NCBI GenBank assembly: GCA_017390125.1
Contig: JAFPCT010000139.1
Coordinates: 1 to 5,190, forward strand
Length of the DNA stretch: 5,190 nucleotides
Origin: Treponema sp.
GTDB taxonomy: Bacteria; Spirochaetota; Spirochaetia; Treponematales; Treponemataceae
Direction: 5' to 3'
Shown: one piece after another, positions 1 to 5,190 of the stretch
Numbering within the stretch: the stretch's first letter is position 1
Layout of the letters: the number at the start of each line of letters is the position of its first letter
Made by a program: the position numbers and the translations under genes
Notes under the pieces: generated by a model
Told to the model about the DNA's origin: nothing
What the model saw: the letters and a program-made list of their open reading frames with translations, nothing else
The model's database searches: none

Positions 1-710
1 GATTCAATTTTCTTTATGATTGTCTGACCTTCGCCAAGAGCAAGGAACTGAGAATATGAAGTGATTACGTGAAGCAGATCTGTAAAAGGCATATTGAAGA
101 ACTGCTTGTTATGCAGGCCTGTTCCCTCAAAATCCTCTGTAGTGTCGATTGAATAATAAGTCAGCTTGTTTGCAATCGAATGAACGAATTCACGCATGAA
201 CTGAGGGCTGTCTTCTATCTTGAGTCCGTTGAAACAGAATGCAATCTTGCCCTTGAAATCAATGTTCTCAAAACCCTTTAGAATTTCCAGGGATTCTTCG
301 CTCAAAAGCTGGGCATTAAGGATAAAGTATTTTCCGCTGAAATACTTTTGCAGAAGCTCAAGTACAGTTTTACGTATGCGTTTTTTTTCGTAGAGTATTT
401 CTTCCCGGACAAAAATATCCTTGCGGTCTTTTACATAGCCGCGCTCAAAAAAAGATTTGAATGTCTCACGCTGAAGAGAATAAGATGCGTTCTCAAGAAT
501 TTTAGGATCAGGATTCTTGTCTTTTAAAATCTGAAGGAAAGGCTTGAGCGGTGAATAGTTATCTTGTAAATCAATAACGGAAACTGCATCTCCTAAAACT
601 TCCTTAAGTTGATTGATGAGACGCTCGGAAAGAGACAAATAAATCAGATTCTGTGTATCGCTTTCGTAAAAATTTTCTACGATAGAGAGTAAAATTTCCT
701 TAGAATCCAT
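1..710 (-). CDS. Hypothetical protein, N-terminal 236 residues; possibly a degenerate AAA/STAND-like regulator
   Basis: An open frame runs leftwards from an ATG at 710-708 and leaves the window without a stop, so only the N-terminus is seen. I do not recognise the protein with confidence. It is soluble and rich in charged and leucine residues, with no signal peptide or membrane segment. Residues 42-62 (VSVIDLQDNYSPLKPFLQIL region) and 128-146 (YFILNAQLLSEESLEILKG) resemble, in order and pattern, the segments after the P-loop and around Walker B in AAA/STAND ATPases fused to TPR or cyclase domains (compare 'LDDLQWAD..SLELL'). No GxxxxGK[ST] P-loop is present and the Walker B acidic residues are replaced by N and Q. 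The end of the visible part (residues 203-236) is helical and could begin a TPR-like region. The start was chosen because the ATG is followed at once by coherent protein and no upstream in-frame start is needed; a Shine-Dalgarno sequence is lacking. Coding is very likely, function is uncertain. Confidence 0.8.
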   Translation of the reverse strand, partial: MDSKEILLSIVENFYESDTQNLIYLSLSERLINQLKEVLGDAVSVIDLQDNYSPLKPFLQILKDKNPDPKILENASYSLQRETFKSFFERGYVKDRKDIFVREEILYEKKRIRKTVLELLQKYFSGKYFILNAQLLSEESLEILKGFENIDFKGKIAFCFNGLKIEDSPQFMREFVHSIANKLTYYSIDTTEDFEGTGLHNKQFFNMPFTDLLHVITSYSQFLALGEGQTIIKKIE

Positions 711-716
711 TTTTTA

Positions 717-745
717 AAGATATAACTAATATGGGAAAAAGTCAA
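717..745 (-). promoter_or_regulatory. Candidate promoter of the leftward hypothetical gene
   Basis: Read on the minus strand, TTGACT (745-740) matches the -35 consensus in 5 of 6 bases. After 17 bases comes TATCTT (722-717), a moderate -10 match. Transcription would start at about 710, the A of the ATG, leaving essentially no leader. This agrees with the lack of a Shine-Dalgarno sequence but was found by eye only. Confidence 0.4.
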
Positions 746-753
746 ATTTCTTA

Positions 754-782
754 TTGTTTGCCACGGCTAAAATCAATATATT
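754..782 (+). promoter_or_regulatory. Candidate promoter of the queF operon
   Basis: TTGTTT (754-759) and TATATT (777-782) are separated by 17 bases, a good sigma70-type arrangement. Transcription would start near 789-791, just where a perfect small hairpin begins, followed directly by the candidate preQ1 aptamer. The fit between predicted start and RNA structures adds support, although AT-rich DNA yields chance matches. Confidence 0.5.
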
Positions 783-790
783 CTTCTATA

Positions 791-804
791 GCAGACTTTT
801 CTGC
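791..804 (+). other. Small 5' hairpin just upstream of the preQ1 aptamer
   Basis: GCAGA (791-795) and TCTGC (800-804) pair perfectly around a four-base CTTT loop. The hairpin would sit at or within a base or two of the predicted mRNA 5' end and directly abuts the aptamer stem that begins at 805. It may protect the 5' end or stack on the aptamer; neither role is shown by the sequence. Confidence 0.45.
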
Positions 805-846
805 AGAGAGTTCGTAACCATCCTCTCTTAAATAAAAACTAAGGAG
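805..846 (+). promoter_or_regulatory. preQ1-I riboswitch candidate in the queF leader
   Basis: This is the arrangement of a class I preQ1 riboswitch. AGAGAG (805-810) and CTCTCT (823-828) form stem P1 around a 12-base loop (811-822, TTCGTAACCATC). An A-rich segment (829-838) follows, then the tail ACTAAGGAG, which runs into the ribosome binding site of queF. The loop ends in C822 just before the P1 3' strand, the position of the ligand-pairing cytosine in this class. The loop length equals, as I recall, that of the Bacillus subtilis queC aptamer, and the AATAAAAACTAAGG tail is typical. Because the Shine-Dalgarno bases 841-846 lie in the tail, control is probably translational: preQ1 binding would hide the site and lower QueF and transporter synthesis. 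I could not draw a fully convincing P2 pseudoknot by hand. The gene context (queF plus a preQ0/preQ1 transporter) strongly supports the call. Confidence 0.75.
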
Positions 847-852
847 CACATT

Positions 853-1332
853 ATGAGCCGCACTGACTCGGAGTTGGAAGGCGTTACTTTGCTGGGAAAC
901 CAGAACACGAAGTACACCTACGACTACAACCCGGAGCTTTTGGAAAAGTTCCCAAACAAACACCCGGACAACGATTACATGGTAACCTTGAATTGCCCGG
1001 AATTCACGTCTTTATGCCCTAAGACCGGGCAGCCTGATTTTGCAGAAATCAAAATCAATTACATTCCTGACCAGTTTATAGTGGAATCAAAATCCCTGAA
1101 GCTTTACCTTTTCAGTTTCAGGAATCACGGAGATTTCCATGAGGACTGCGCTAACATCATCATGAAAGACCTTGTAAAACTTCTGGAACCAAAGTACCTG
1201 GAAGTGGAAGGTATTTTCACCCCACGAGGCGGCATTTCAATCTATCCGTTTGCAAACTACGGCAAAAAGGGCACTGAATACGAAGCAATCGCTCATTCAA
1301 GGCTTTTCAGCGCAATTGACAGAAGAAAGTAA
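853..1332 (+). CDS. queF: NADPH-dependent 7-cyano-7-deazaguanine reductase (short type)
   Basis: QueF reduces the nitrile of preQ0 to the amine of preQ1 with two NADPH; preQ1 is then inserted into tRNA by Tgt on the way to queuosine. The 159-residue protein has the size of the short, YkvM-type, single-domain tunnel-fold enzyme. Diagnostic features are the nucleophile Cys55 in SLCPKTGQPD with general acid Asp62 (as in the B. subtilis enzyme), the QueF motif ESKSLKLY at residues 78-85, and FHE at 95-97 supplying the substrate-binding glutamate. It should act in the cytosol as a multimer. The start at 853 has an excellent Shine-Dalgarno, AAGGAG at 841-846, six bases upstream, which is also the tail of the candidate preQ1 riboswitch. 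The downstream transporter gene follows after 28 bases, so the two are probably co-transcribed. Everything needed for activity appears intact. Confidence 0.96.
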   Translation: MSRTDSELEGVTLLGNQNTKYTYDYNPELLEKFPNKHPDNDYMVTLNCPEFTSLCPKTGQPDFAEIKINYIPDQFIVESKSLKLYLFSFRNHGDFHEDCANIIMKDLVKLLEPKYLEVEGIFTPRGGISIYPFANYGKKGTEYEAIAHSRLFSAIDRRK

Positions 1333-1348
1333 GTTGCCTTTCAAACAT

Positions 1349-1353
1349 AAGGA
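1349..1353 (+). promoter_or_regulatory. Ribosome binding site that fixes the transporter start at 1361
   Basis: AAGGA lies seven bases before the ATG at 1361. It decides against the in-frame ATG at 1250, which would overlap queF by 83 bases, add 37 polar residues before the first membrane helix, and has no comparable site. Confidence 0.75.
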
Positions 1354-1360
1354 ATTTTAT

Positions 1361-2077
1361 ATGCATTTTCAGAATGAAATCATTTTAATCGCGAGTATTT
1401 TTTTATTTTTCGGCGGATTGGTAGGCTTTTTCCGGCTTTTTGGAAAACTGGGACTGTACGCATGGACAGTAATCTGCACGATTGCCGCAAACATAGAAGT
1501 TCTTATTCTTGTTCACGCTTTCGGCATGGACACAACTCTTGGAAACGTCCTTTTTGCCTCTTCTTTTCTGGCAACGGACATAATGAGCGAGCTGTACGGA
1601 AAAAAGCACGCCTCACGCTGTGTATGGCTCGGCATTGCGGCAAACATCACCTTCATCATCATAAGCCAGACATGGTTCCTGTATGTGCCTGCAGAGGGCG
1701 ACAGCATGGCGTCTCCTATCCGCACTGTATTTGCGAACACACCGCGGGTAATGCTTTCAAGTCTTGCAGCCTATGCAATCTGCGAAATCTATGACGTATG
1801 GGCATATCATGCCATCTGGTCATGGACAGAAAAAAAGTTCGGCAATCACCGGGCATTACTTTGGCTCAGGAACAACGGTTCCACAATGGTAAGCCAGCTC
1901 ATCAACGTAATTTCCTTCAACCTGCTTGCTTTTGCCGGCGTATTCCCGAAAGATGTGCTCATCCAGATTCTGATTTTCGGTTACATGATTTTCATCGTGA
2001 CAAGCCTTGCGGACACACCTTTCGTTTACCTTGCCCGACATCTTGCAGACCGTCATCCGAAGCTTCTTGAAAAATAG
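1361..2077 (+). CDS. yhhQ: Queuosine precursor transporter, YhhQ family
   Basis: A 238-residue inner-membrane protein of the YhhQ (DUF165/Vut_1) family, whose E. coli member imports preQ0 and preQ1. About six to seven hydrophobic helices can be drawn, near residues 5-25, 31-52, 60-76, 88-108, 130-150, 176-194 and 200-216. The family signature D-x3-E-x-Y-G is present as DIMSELYG (residues 73-80), followed by the basic KKHASR segment. The second conserved block appears as RVMLSSLAAYAICEIYDVW (129-147) and the third as WLRNNGSTMVSQLINVISF (168-186). In the third, the usual aspartate of the SQ-x2-D pattern is asparagine (N182). The gene is 28 bases after queF and probably shares its riboswitch-controlled transcript, so it most likely feeds preQ0 to QueF or imports preQ1 directly. 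The substrate is inferred from family and context. A hairpin with T-rich tail follows the stop. Confidence 0.88.
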   Translation: MHFQNEIILIASIFLFFGGLVGFFRLFGKLGLYAWTVICTIAANIEVLILVHAFGMDTTLGNVLFASSFLATDIMSELYGKKHASRCVWLGIAANITFIIISQTWFLYVPAEGDSMASPIRTVFANTPRVMLSSLAAYAICEIYDVWAYHAIWSWTEKKFGNHRALLWLRNNGSTMVSQLINVISFNLLAFAGVFPKDVLIQILIFGYMIFIVTSLADTPFVYLARHLADRHPKLLEK

Positions 2078-2095
2078 TCGTACAATGTGTACTAA
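2067..2095 (+). promoter_or_regulatory. Weak promoter candidate for the debranching fusion gene
   Basis: TTGAAA (2067-2072), inside the last codons of the transporter gene, is followed after 17 bases by TACTAA (2090-2095), or after 18 by ACTAAT. Transcription would start around 2102, inside the loop of the terminator-like hairpin, giving a leader of roughly 29 bases without the hairpin. The -10 match is poor, so this is only a possibility. Confidence 0.25.
2080..2092. repeat. Perfect inverted repeat, possible operator
   Basis: GTACA (2080-2084) and TGTAC (2088-2092) are perfect inverted arms around ATG. A related palindrome, ATGTACAT, lies at 2131-2138 across the start codon of the debranching gene. 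The repeat falls between and over the bases of a weak promoter candidate, so a transcription factor site is possible; chance is not excluded. Confidence 0.3.
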
Positions 2096-2127
2096 TTGCG
2101 AATTTTTCTGCAATTAGGTATTCTTTT
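2092..2127 (+). terminator. Probable rho-independent terminator of the queF operon
   Basis: CTAATTGC (2092-2099) and GCAATTAG (2110-2117) form a perfect 8-bp stem with a 10-base loop, extendable by two pairs past a bulged G. A T-rich tract (TATTCTTTT, 2119-2127) follows. The stem is AT-rich and the loop large, so termination may be partial. Its 3' arm contains the only Shine-Dalgarno-like AGG (2116-2118) ahead of the next gene. Confidence 0.5.
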
Positions 2128-2130
2128 ACC

Positions 2131-5100
2131 ATGTACATACAGCTTGAAAAAAATTCCAAACGACGACTGGCCTACACGGACAGAAAAGACGGTTACTTTC
2201 AATATTTATTCGGTTCCCCTAACCTTGAAAACGGGTATCACAGGGGAAACGTCCATTTTTTCAAGGAAATCACCTGTCAGGAAAGGACTCTTGACGAAGC
2301 ATCATCGATAGAAGTTTATCCTGAAGGCTTCAGGGCAAACTTTGAAAAGACTTCGATCGACGTCTCTCTCTTAATCAACGAGCAGGCTTTCTTCGTAAGC
2401 GCTGCAAAAAGCCTTGGTTTTACCGGACTGAACCGTATCAAGACCGTAGAAACATACGCTGTTGACGAAAACACCAAAACGGAAAACCTTTCCCACAGTG
2501 AGACTAAAACTGTAGAAATCCAGAAAATAGGTAAATGGGACAGCAAAGAAGTTGACGGCGTTCACGTGGTTTATTCCGACCTTGGAATTGCCATTGCCGC
2601 AGAATTTGAATTCCACTACAGCCAGAACGAAGACGGCATCGAACTGTTCATTGCCAACGGAAACAGAATCGAACTTTCTCTTGAACCTTTCGGAAGCGCC
2701 GGCTGCTACATTGCCTTTGAAGAAACAACAGAACTTGCAATAAAGAAGGCCGTTCGCCTTGTAAAGGAAAACGGTATCGAAGCACACAAAAACCTTATCA
2801 GCGAATTTTTTGCAAAATGCCGCTTTGATTCAGGCAACAGAAAATTCAATGAGTCTTTCCAGTGGGCCCGCTTCAGTGCATGGCTTCTTGCAACAAAAGA
2901 CCACGGAAGCGACTACCGGGGAATATGGGCCGGCCTGCCGTGGTTCCGTGACAACTGGGGTCGAGACACATTCATTTCCCTTTGCGGAACCCTGCTTGTA
3001 AGCGGCTGCTTTGAAGAAGCAAAAGACGTTCTTCTTGGATTTGCAGATTTTCAGGACATCAACAAAAACAGTCCTTCATACGGCCGCATTCCAAACCGCT
3101 ACCGGGATGCAAACGACGTAATCTACAACACGGCAGACGGAACCCTTTGGTTTATCCGCGCCCTCTGGGAATACATACAGTATTCCGGCGATACCGGCAT
3201 TCTGAACAGACTTAAGGACAACGTTGAGACTGCCCTTGACGCAGACATTGCCCGCTGCGACGGTAACGGCTTCCTGCTCCACGGAGACGCAGACACATGG
3301 ATGGACGCACGCCTTGAAGGCAAAGAACCTCTTTCTCCTCGTGGAGACCGTGCGAACGACATTCAGGCACTTTGGTTTACAGCCCTCAAGATCGGTGCAA
3401 AAATAGAAAAACTCTGCCAGAACGACGGCCGCGAAAAAAAGTATGCTGACATGGCAGAAAAGGTAAAAAGCTCATTTACAAAGCTGTTCTGGAATTCAGA
3501 CTGCAATGCCCTTGCAGACCACCTTCCGGAAGGAGGCTACGGCGAATGGGCAAAAGACATGCGCGTACGCCCGAACCAGCTCTTTTCAATCACTGCGCCG
3601 TCAATCCTCTGCCTTAACGAAGAAGATGAATTCATCTCAAGAAAGACGGCAGAAAAAATAATGGAAAACGTAAACCGGGAGCTTGCCTCTCCTTTCGGAC
3701 TTTACAGCCTGAGCCCTGAGGATCCTCTTTTCCACCCGGAGCACGAAAATCCGAACTGGTACCACAAGGATGCCGCATACCACAACGGTACAATCTGGGA
3801 ATGGAATTCCGGCGCATACATCAGCGCGAACGCAGGTCTCTGCAAAGGCCTGATGCCGGAAGAAGCAGGCGCGCTCATTCAGAACGAAGCAAAAATGATC
3901 ATGGAATACGGCTGTGCCGGTTCCTTAAGCGAAAACATATATGCACGCCCGGATGCAGAAGGAAATCCAAAACTTTCCGGCACTTTCAGTCAGGCATGGA
4001 GCATTGCAGAATATGTCCGAAATCTGGCGCAGGATTTTGCAGGATTCATACCTGATCTTGTGGAAAACAAAATCATCTTCAGACCTGCTCTGCCTGCCGG
4101 CCAGAATGAATTTTCCGGTGAATTTCCATTCGGACCAGACTGGCTCTTTTCTGTAAAAATAAAGCGCTGCGGCAAGAGCTACAAATCTACCGTCCAGTGG
4201 AAAGTTCCTGATGGAAAGGAAACTCCTCAGAAACTTTCTATCGGGGAAACCTCAATTGAACCGAATATTCCGGTAGAAATCGTAACTGATGCTTTGCCGG
4301 CCGCTGGAAAGACAAAAGGCAGCGCAAAATTTTCTGTTCCTGAAAAATGGATTACAAAACCTTTCAGCCCTAAGAATCTGAACAATGAATTCTGCGGCGC
4401 TGAGCATGTTGAAAATTACCTTTTCAATCTTTTGCGAAGCGGAAGGACAAAAAGCAAGACTTCCGGCGGAGAAAACACAGCCGCGCTGGAATGGTACTTT
4501 GATTCTGCGGACTTTACCCGCCGTTATTTTACAAATTGCAAGCTTGGTGCCATTTATACGGAAAAAAACACGACATTCCGCCTGTGGGCACCGACAGCAA
4601 AAAAAGTTACCCTGCTCTTATTCAAGAACGGAAAGACTGGCGAGCCATACCGGGAAATTCCGATGTCACTCTGCAATCAGCCGGAATCAAAGGGCGTATG
4701 GGAGACAGTTCAGAAAGGCAACTTTAACGGCGTGTACTACCTTTACAGAATCCTTGTCCACGGCGTTGAGCAGATTTCTGCAGATCCCTATGCAAAAGCC
4801 TGCGGCGTAAACGGCAACCGCTCGATGGTCGTAAATCTGGCAAAAACAAACCCTAACGACTGGGAAAAAACCTCTGCGCCGACCATCGCTTCTCCAAGTG
4901 ACGTAATTGCTTACGAGCTTCATATTGCTGACCTTACTTCAAACATTAACTGGAACGGTCCTGAAAATTTCAGAAGAAAGTTCCTTGGTGCCGCAGTGAG
5001 CGGAACATCCCTGAACGGATGTCCTACAGGCTTTGACTACATAAAATCTCTTGGTGTCACACACGTTCAGCTGCTTCCGGTATTTGATTTCCGTTCAGTA

Positions 5101-5190
5101 AACGAAGAAACACTTGATGATGAAAAGGTAAAGGAAAAGATAACTTTCGGCACCTTCAACTGGGGCTATGACCCACAGAACTATGCCTGC
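2131..5190 (+). CDS. Fused debranching enzyme: amylo-alpha-1,6-glucosidase (GH133) joined to type I pullulanase (GH13_14), C-terminus beyond the window
   Basis: One frame of 1020 codons runs to the window edge without a stop. Residues 1-235 are a beta-rich N-terminal region lacking the classic GDE_N opening motifs. Residues about 240-640 form the (alpha/alpha)6 glucosidase domain: LPWFRDNWGRDTFISL (269-284), YNTADGTLWFI (332-342), DTWMDAR (388-394), YHNGTIWEW (550-558), and GSLSENIY plus SQAWSIAEYVR (597-604, 620-630). By analogy to eukaryotic debranching enzymes, Asp392 and Glu601 are the likely acid and base. A beta-sandwich tail (to about 720) and a polar linker (about 720-788) follow. Residues 789-915 match the CBM48-like domain of type I pullulanases (FRLWAPTA 816-823, DPYAKACGVNG 885-895). 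The barrel then begins: YELHIADLT (928-936), GVTHVQLLPVFDF (975-987) and FNWGYDP (1009-1015), a variant of the pullulanase signature YNWGYDP. The GH13 catalytic Asp/Glu/Asp lie beyond the edge; perhaps 400 more residues are expected. No signal peptide is seen, so cytosolic glycogen or maltodextrin breakdown is likely. The start is the only early ATG in frame; its AGG at 2116-2118 is weak and 12 bases away. Confidence 0.9.
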   Translation, partial: MYIQLEKNSKRRLAYTDRKDGYFQYLFGSPNLENGYHRGNVHFFKEITCQERTLDEASSIEVYPEGFRANFEKTSIDVSLLINEQAFFVSAAKSLGFTGLNRIKTVETYAVDENTKTENLSHSETKTVEIQKIGKWDSKEVDGVHVVYSDLGIAIAAEFEFHYSQNEDGIELFIANGNRIELSLEPFGSAGCYIAFEETTELAIKKAVRLVKENGIEAHKNLISEFFAKCRFDSGNRKFNESFQWARFSAWLLATKDHGSDYRGIWAGLPWFRDNWGRDTFISLCGTLLVSGCFEEAKDVLLGFADFQDINKNSPSYGRIPNRYRDANDVIYNTADGTLWFIRALWEYIQYSGDTGILNRLKDNVETALDADIARCDGNGFLLHGDADTWMDARLEGKEPLSPRGDRANDIQALWFTALKIGAKIEKLCQNDGREKKYADMAEKVKSSFTKLFWNSDCNALADHLPEGGYGEWAKDMRVRPNQLFSITAPSILCLNEEDEFISRKTAEKIMENVNRELASPFGLYSLSPEDPLFHPEHENPNWYHKDAAYHNGTIWEWNSGAYISANAGLCKGLMPEEAGALIQNEAKMIMEYGCAGSLSENIYARPDAEGNPKLSGTFSQAWSIAEYVRNLAQDFAGFIPDLVENKIIFRPALPAGQNEFSGEFPFGPDWLFSVKIKRCGKSYKSTVQWKVPDGKETPQKLSIGETSIEPNIPVEIVTDALPAAGKTKGSAKFSVPEKWITKPFSPKNLNNEFCGAEHVENYLFNLLRSGRTKSKTSGGENTAALEWYFDSADFTRRYFTNCKLGAIYTEKNTTFRLWAPTAKKVTLLLFKNGKTGEPYREIPMSLCNQPESKGVWETVQKGNFNGVYYLYRILVHGVEQISADPYAKACGVNGNRSMVVNLAKTNPNDWEKTSAPTIASPSDVIAYELHIADLTSNINWNGPENFRRKFLGAAVSGTSLNGCPTGFDYIKSLGVTHVQLLPVFDFRSVNEETLDDEKVKEKITFGTFNWGYDPQNYAC

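Noticed and set aside
751..963. Minus-strand 70-codon frame over the riboswitch and queF start
   Set aside because: It lies antisense to queF and its leader, has no ribosome site and no recognisable protein features.
1250..1360. Longer transporter form starting at the ATG at 1250
   Set aside because: It overlaps queF by 83 bases, adds 37 polar residues with no family match, and the ATG at 1361 has a good AAGGA site.
1462..1794. Plus-strand 110-codon frame
   Set aside because: Out-of-frame shadow within the transporter gene, rich in His, Cys and Arg with no ribosome site.
2371..2787. Minus-strand 138-codon frame
   Set aside because: Antisense shadow inside the debranching fusion gene, with an aromatic- and cysteine-rich composition unlike a real protein.
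4291..4500. A gene boundary (separate pullulanase gene) between the two enzyme modules
   Set aside because: No stop codon occurs in frame and no ribosome site with start codon is visible in the linker, so a fusion is the simplest reading.
4385..4810. Plus-strand 141-codon frame
   Set aside because: Out-of-frame shadow across the linker and CBM48-like region; the fusion frame there carries clear pullulanase motifs.

Overview
The window looks like spirochaete chromosome, most likely Treponema-like. It has moderate GC, AT-rich intergenic regions, densely packed genes and intracellular glycan enzymes. The genus is an inference from protein and codon style and was not tested. The window holds four protein-coding genes, two of them cut by the window edges, and no mobile element, CRISPR array, tRNA or rRNA.

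Positions 1-710 (minus strand) hold the N-terminal 236 residues of a protein I cannot name with certainty. Its layout faintly recalls the AAA/STAND-type ATPase region of spirochaetal TPR signalling proteins, but no P-loop is visible. Positions 711-852 are a divergent control region. Going left it carries a candidate promoter placed so close to the ATG that the mRNA could be leaderless. Going right it carries a promoter, a short 5' hairpin and a strong candidate preQ1-I riboswitch whose tail merges into the Shine-Dalgarno sequence of queF.

Positions 853-2077 are a two-gene queuosine operon: queF (short-type preQ0 reductase) followed 28 bases later by a YhhQ-family preQ0/preQ1 transporter gene. 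A transporter beside QueF, under a preQ1 sensor, suggests uptake of preQ0, reduction to preQ1, and feedback shut-off by preQ1. No de novo queCDE gene is visible here.

Positions 2078-2130 contain an inverted repeat (13 bp) and a hairpin with a T-rich tail, probably the operon terminator. From 2131 to the window end runs one uninterrupted reading frame of 1020 codons with no stop. Its N-terminal two thirds are an amylo-alpha-1,6-glucosidase (GH133-like debranching enzyme). After a linker it continues in frame into the CBM48-like region and the first part of the barrel of a type I pullulanase (GH13_14-like). This apparent double debranching enzyme, joining two different alpha-1,6-cleaving activities in one cytosolic chain, is the most unusual thing in the window.
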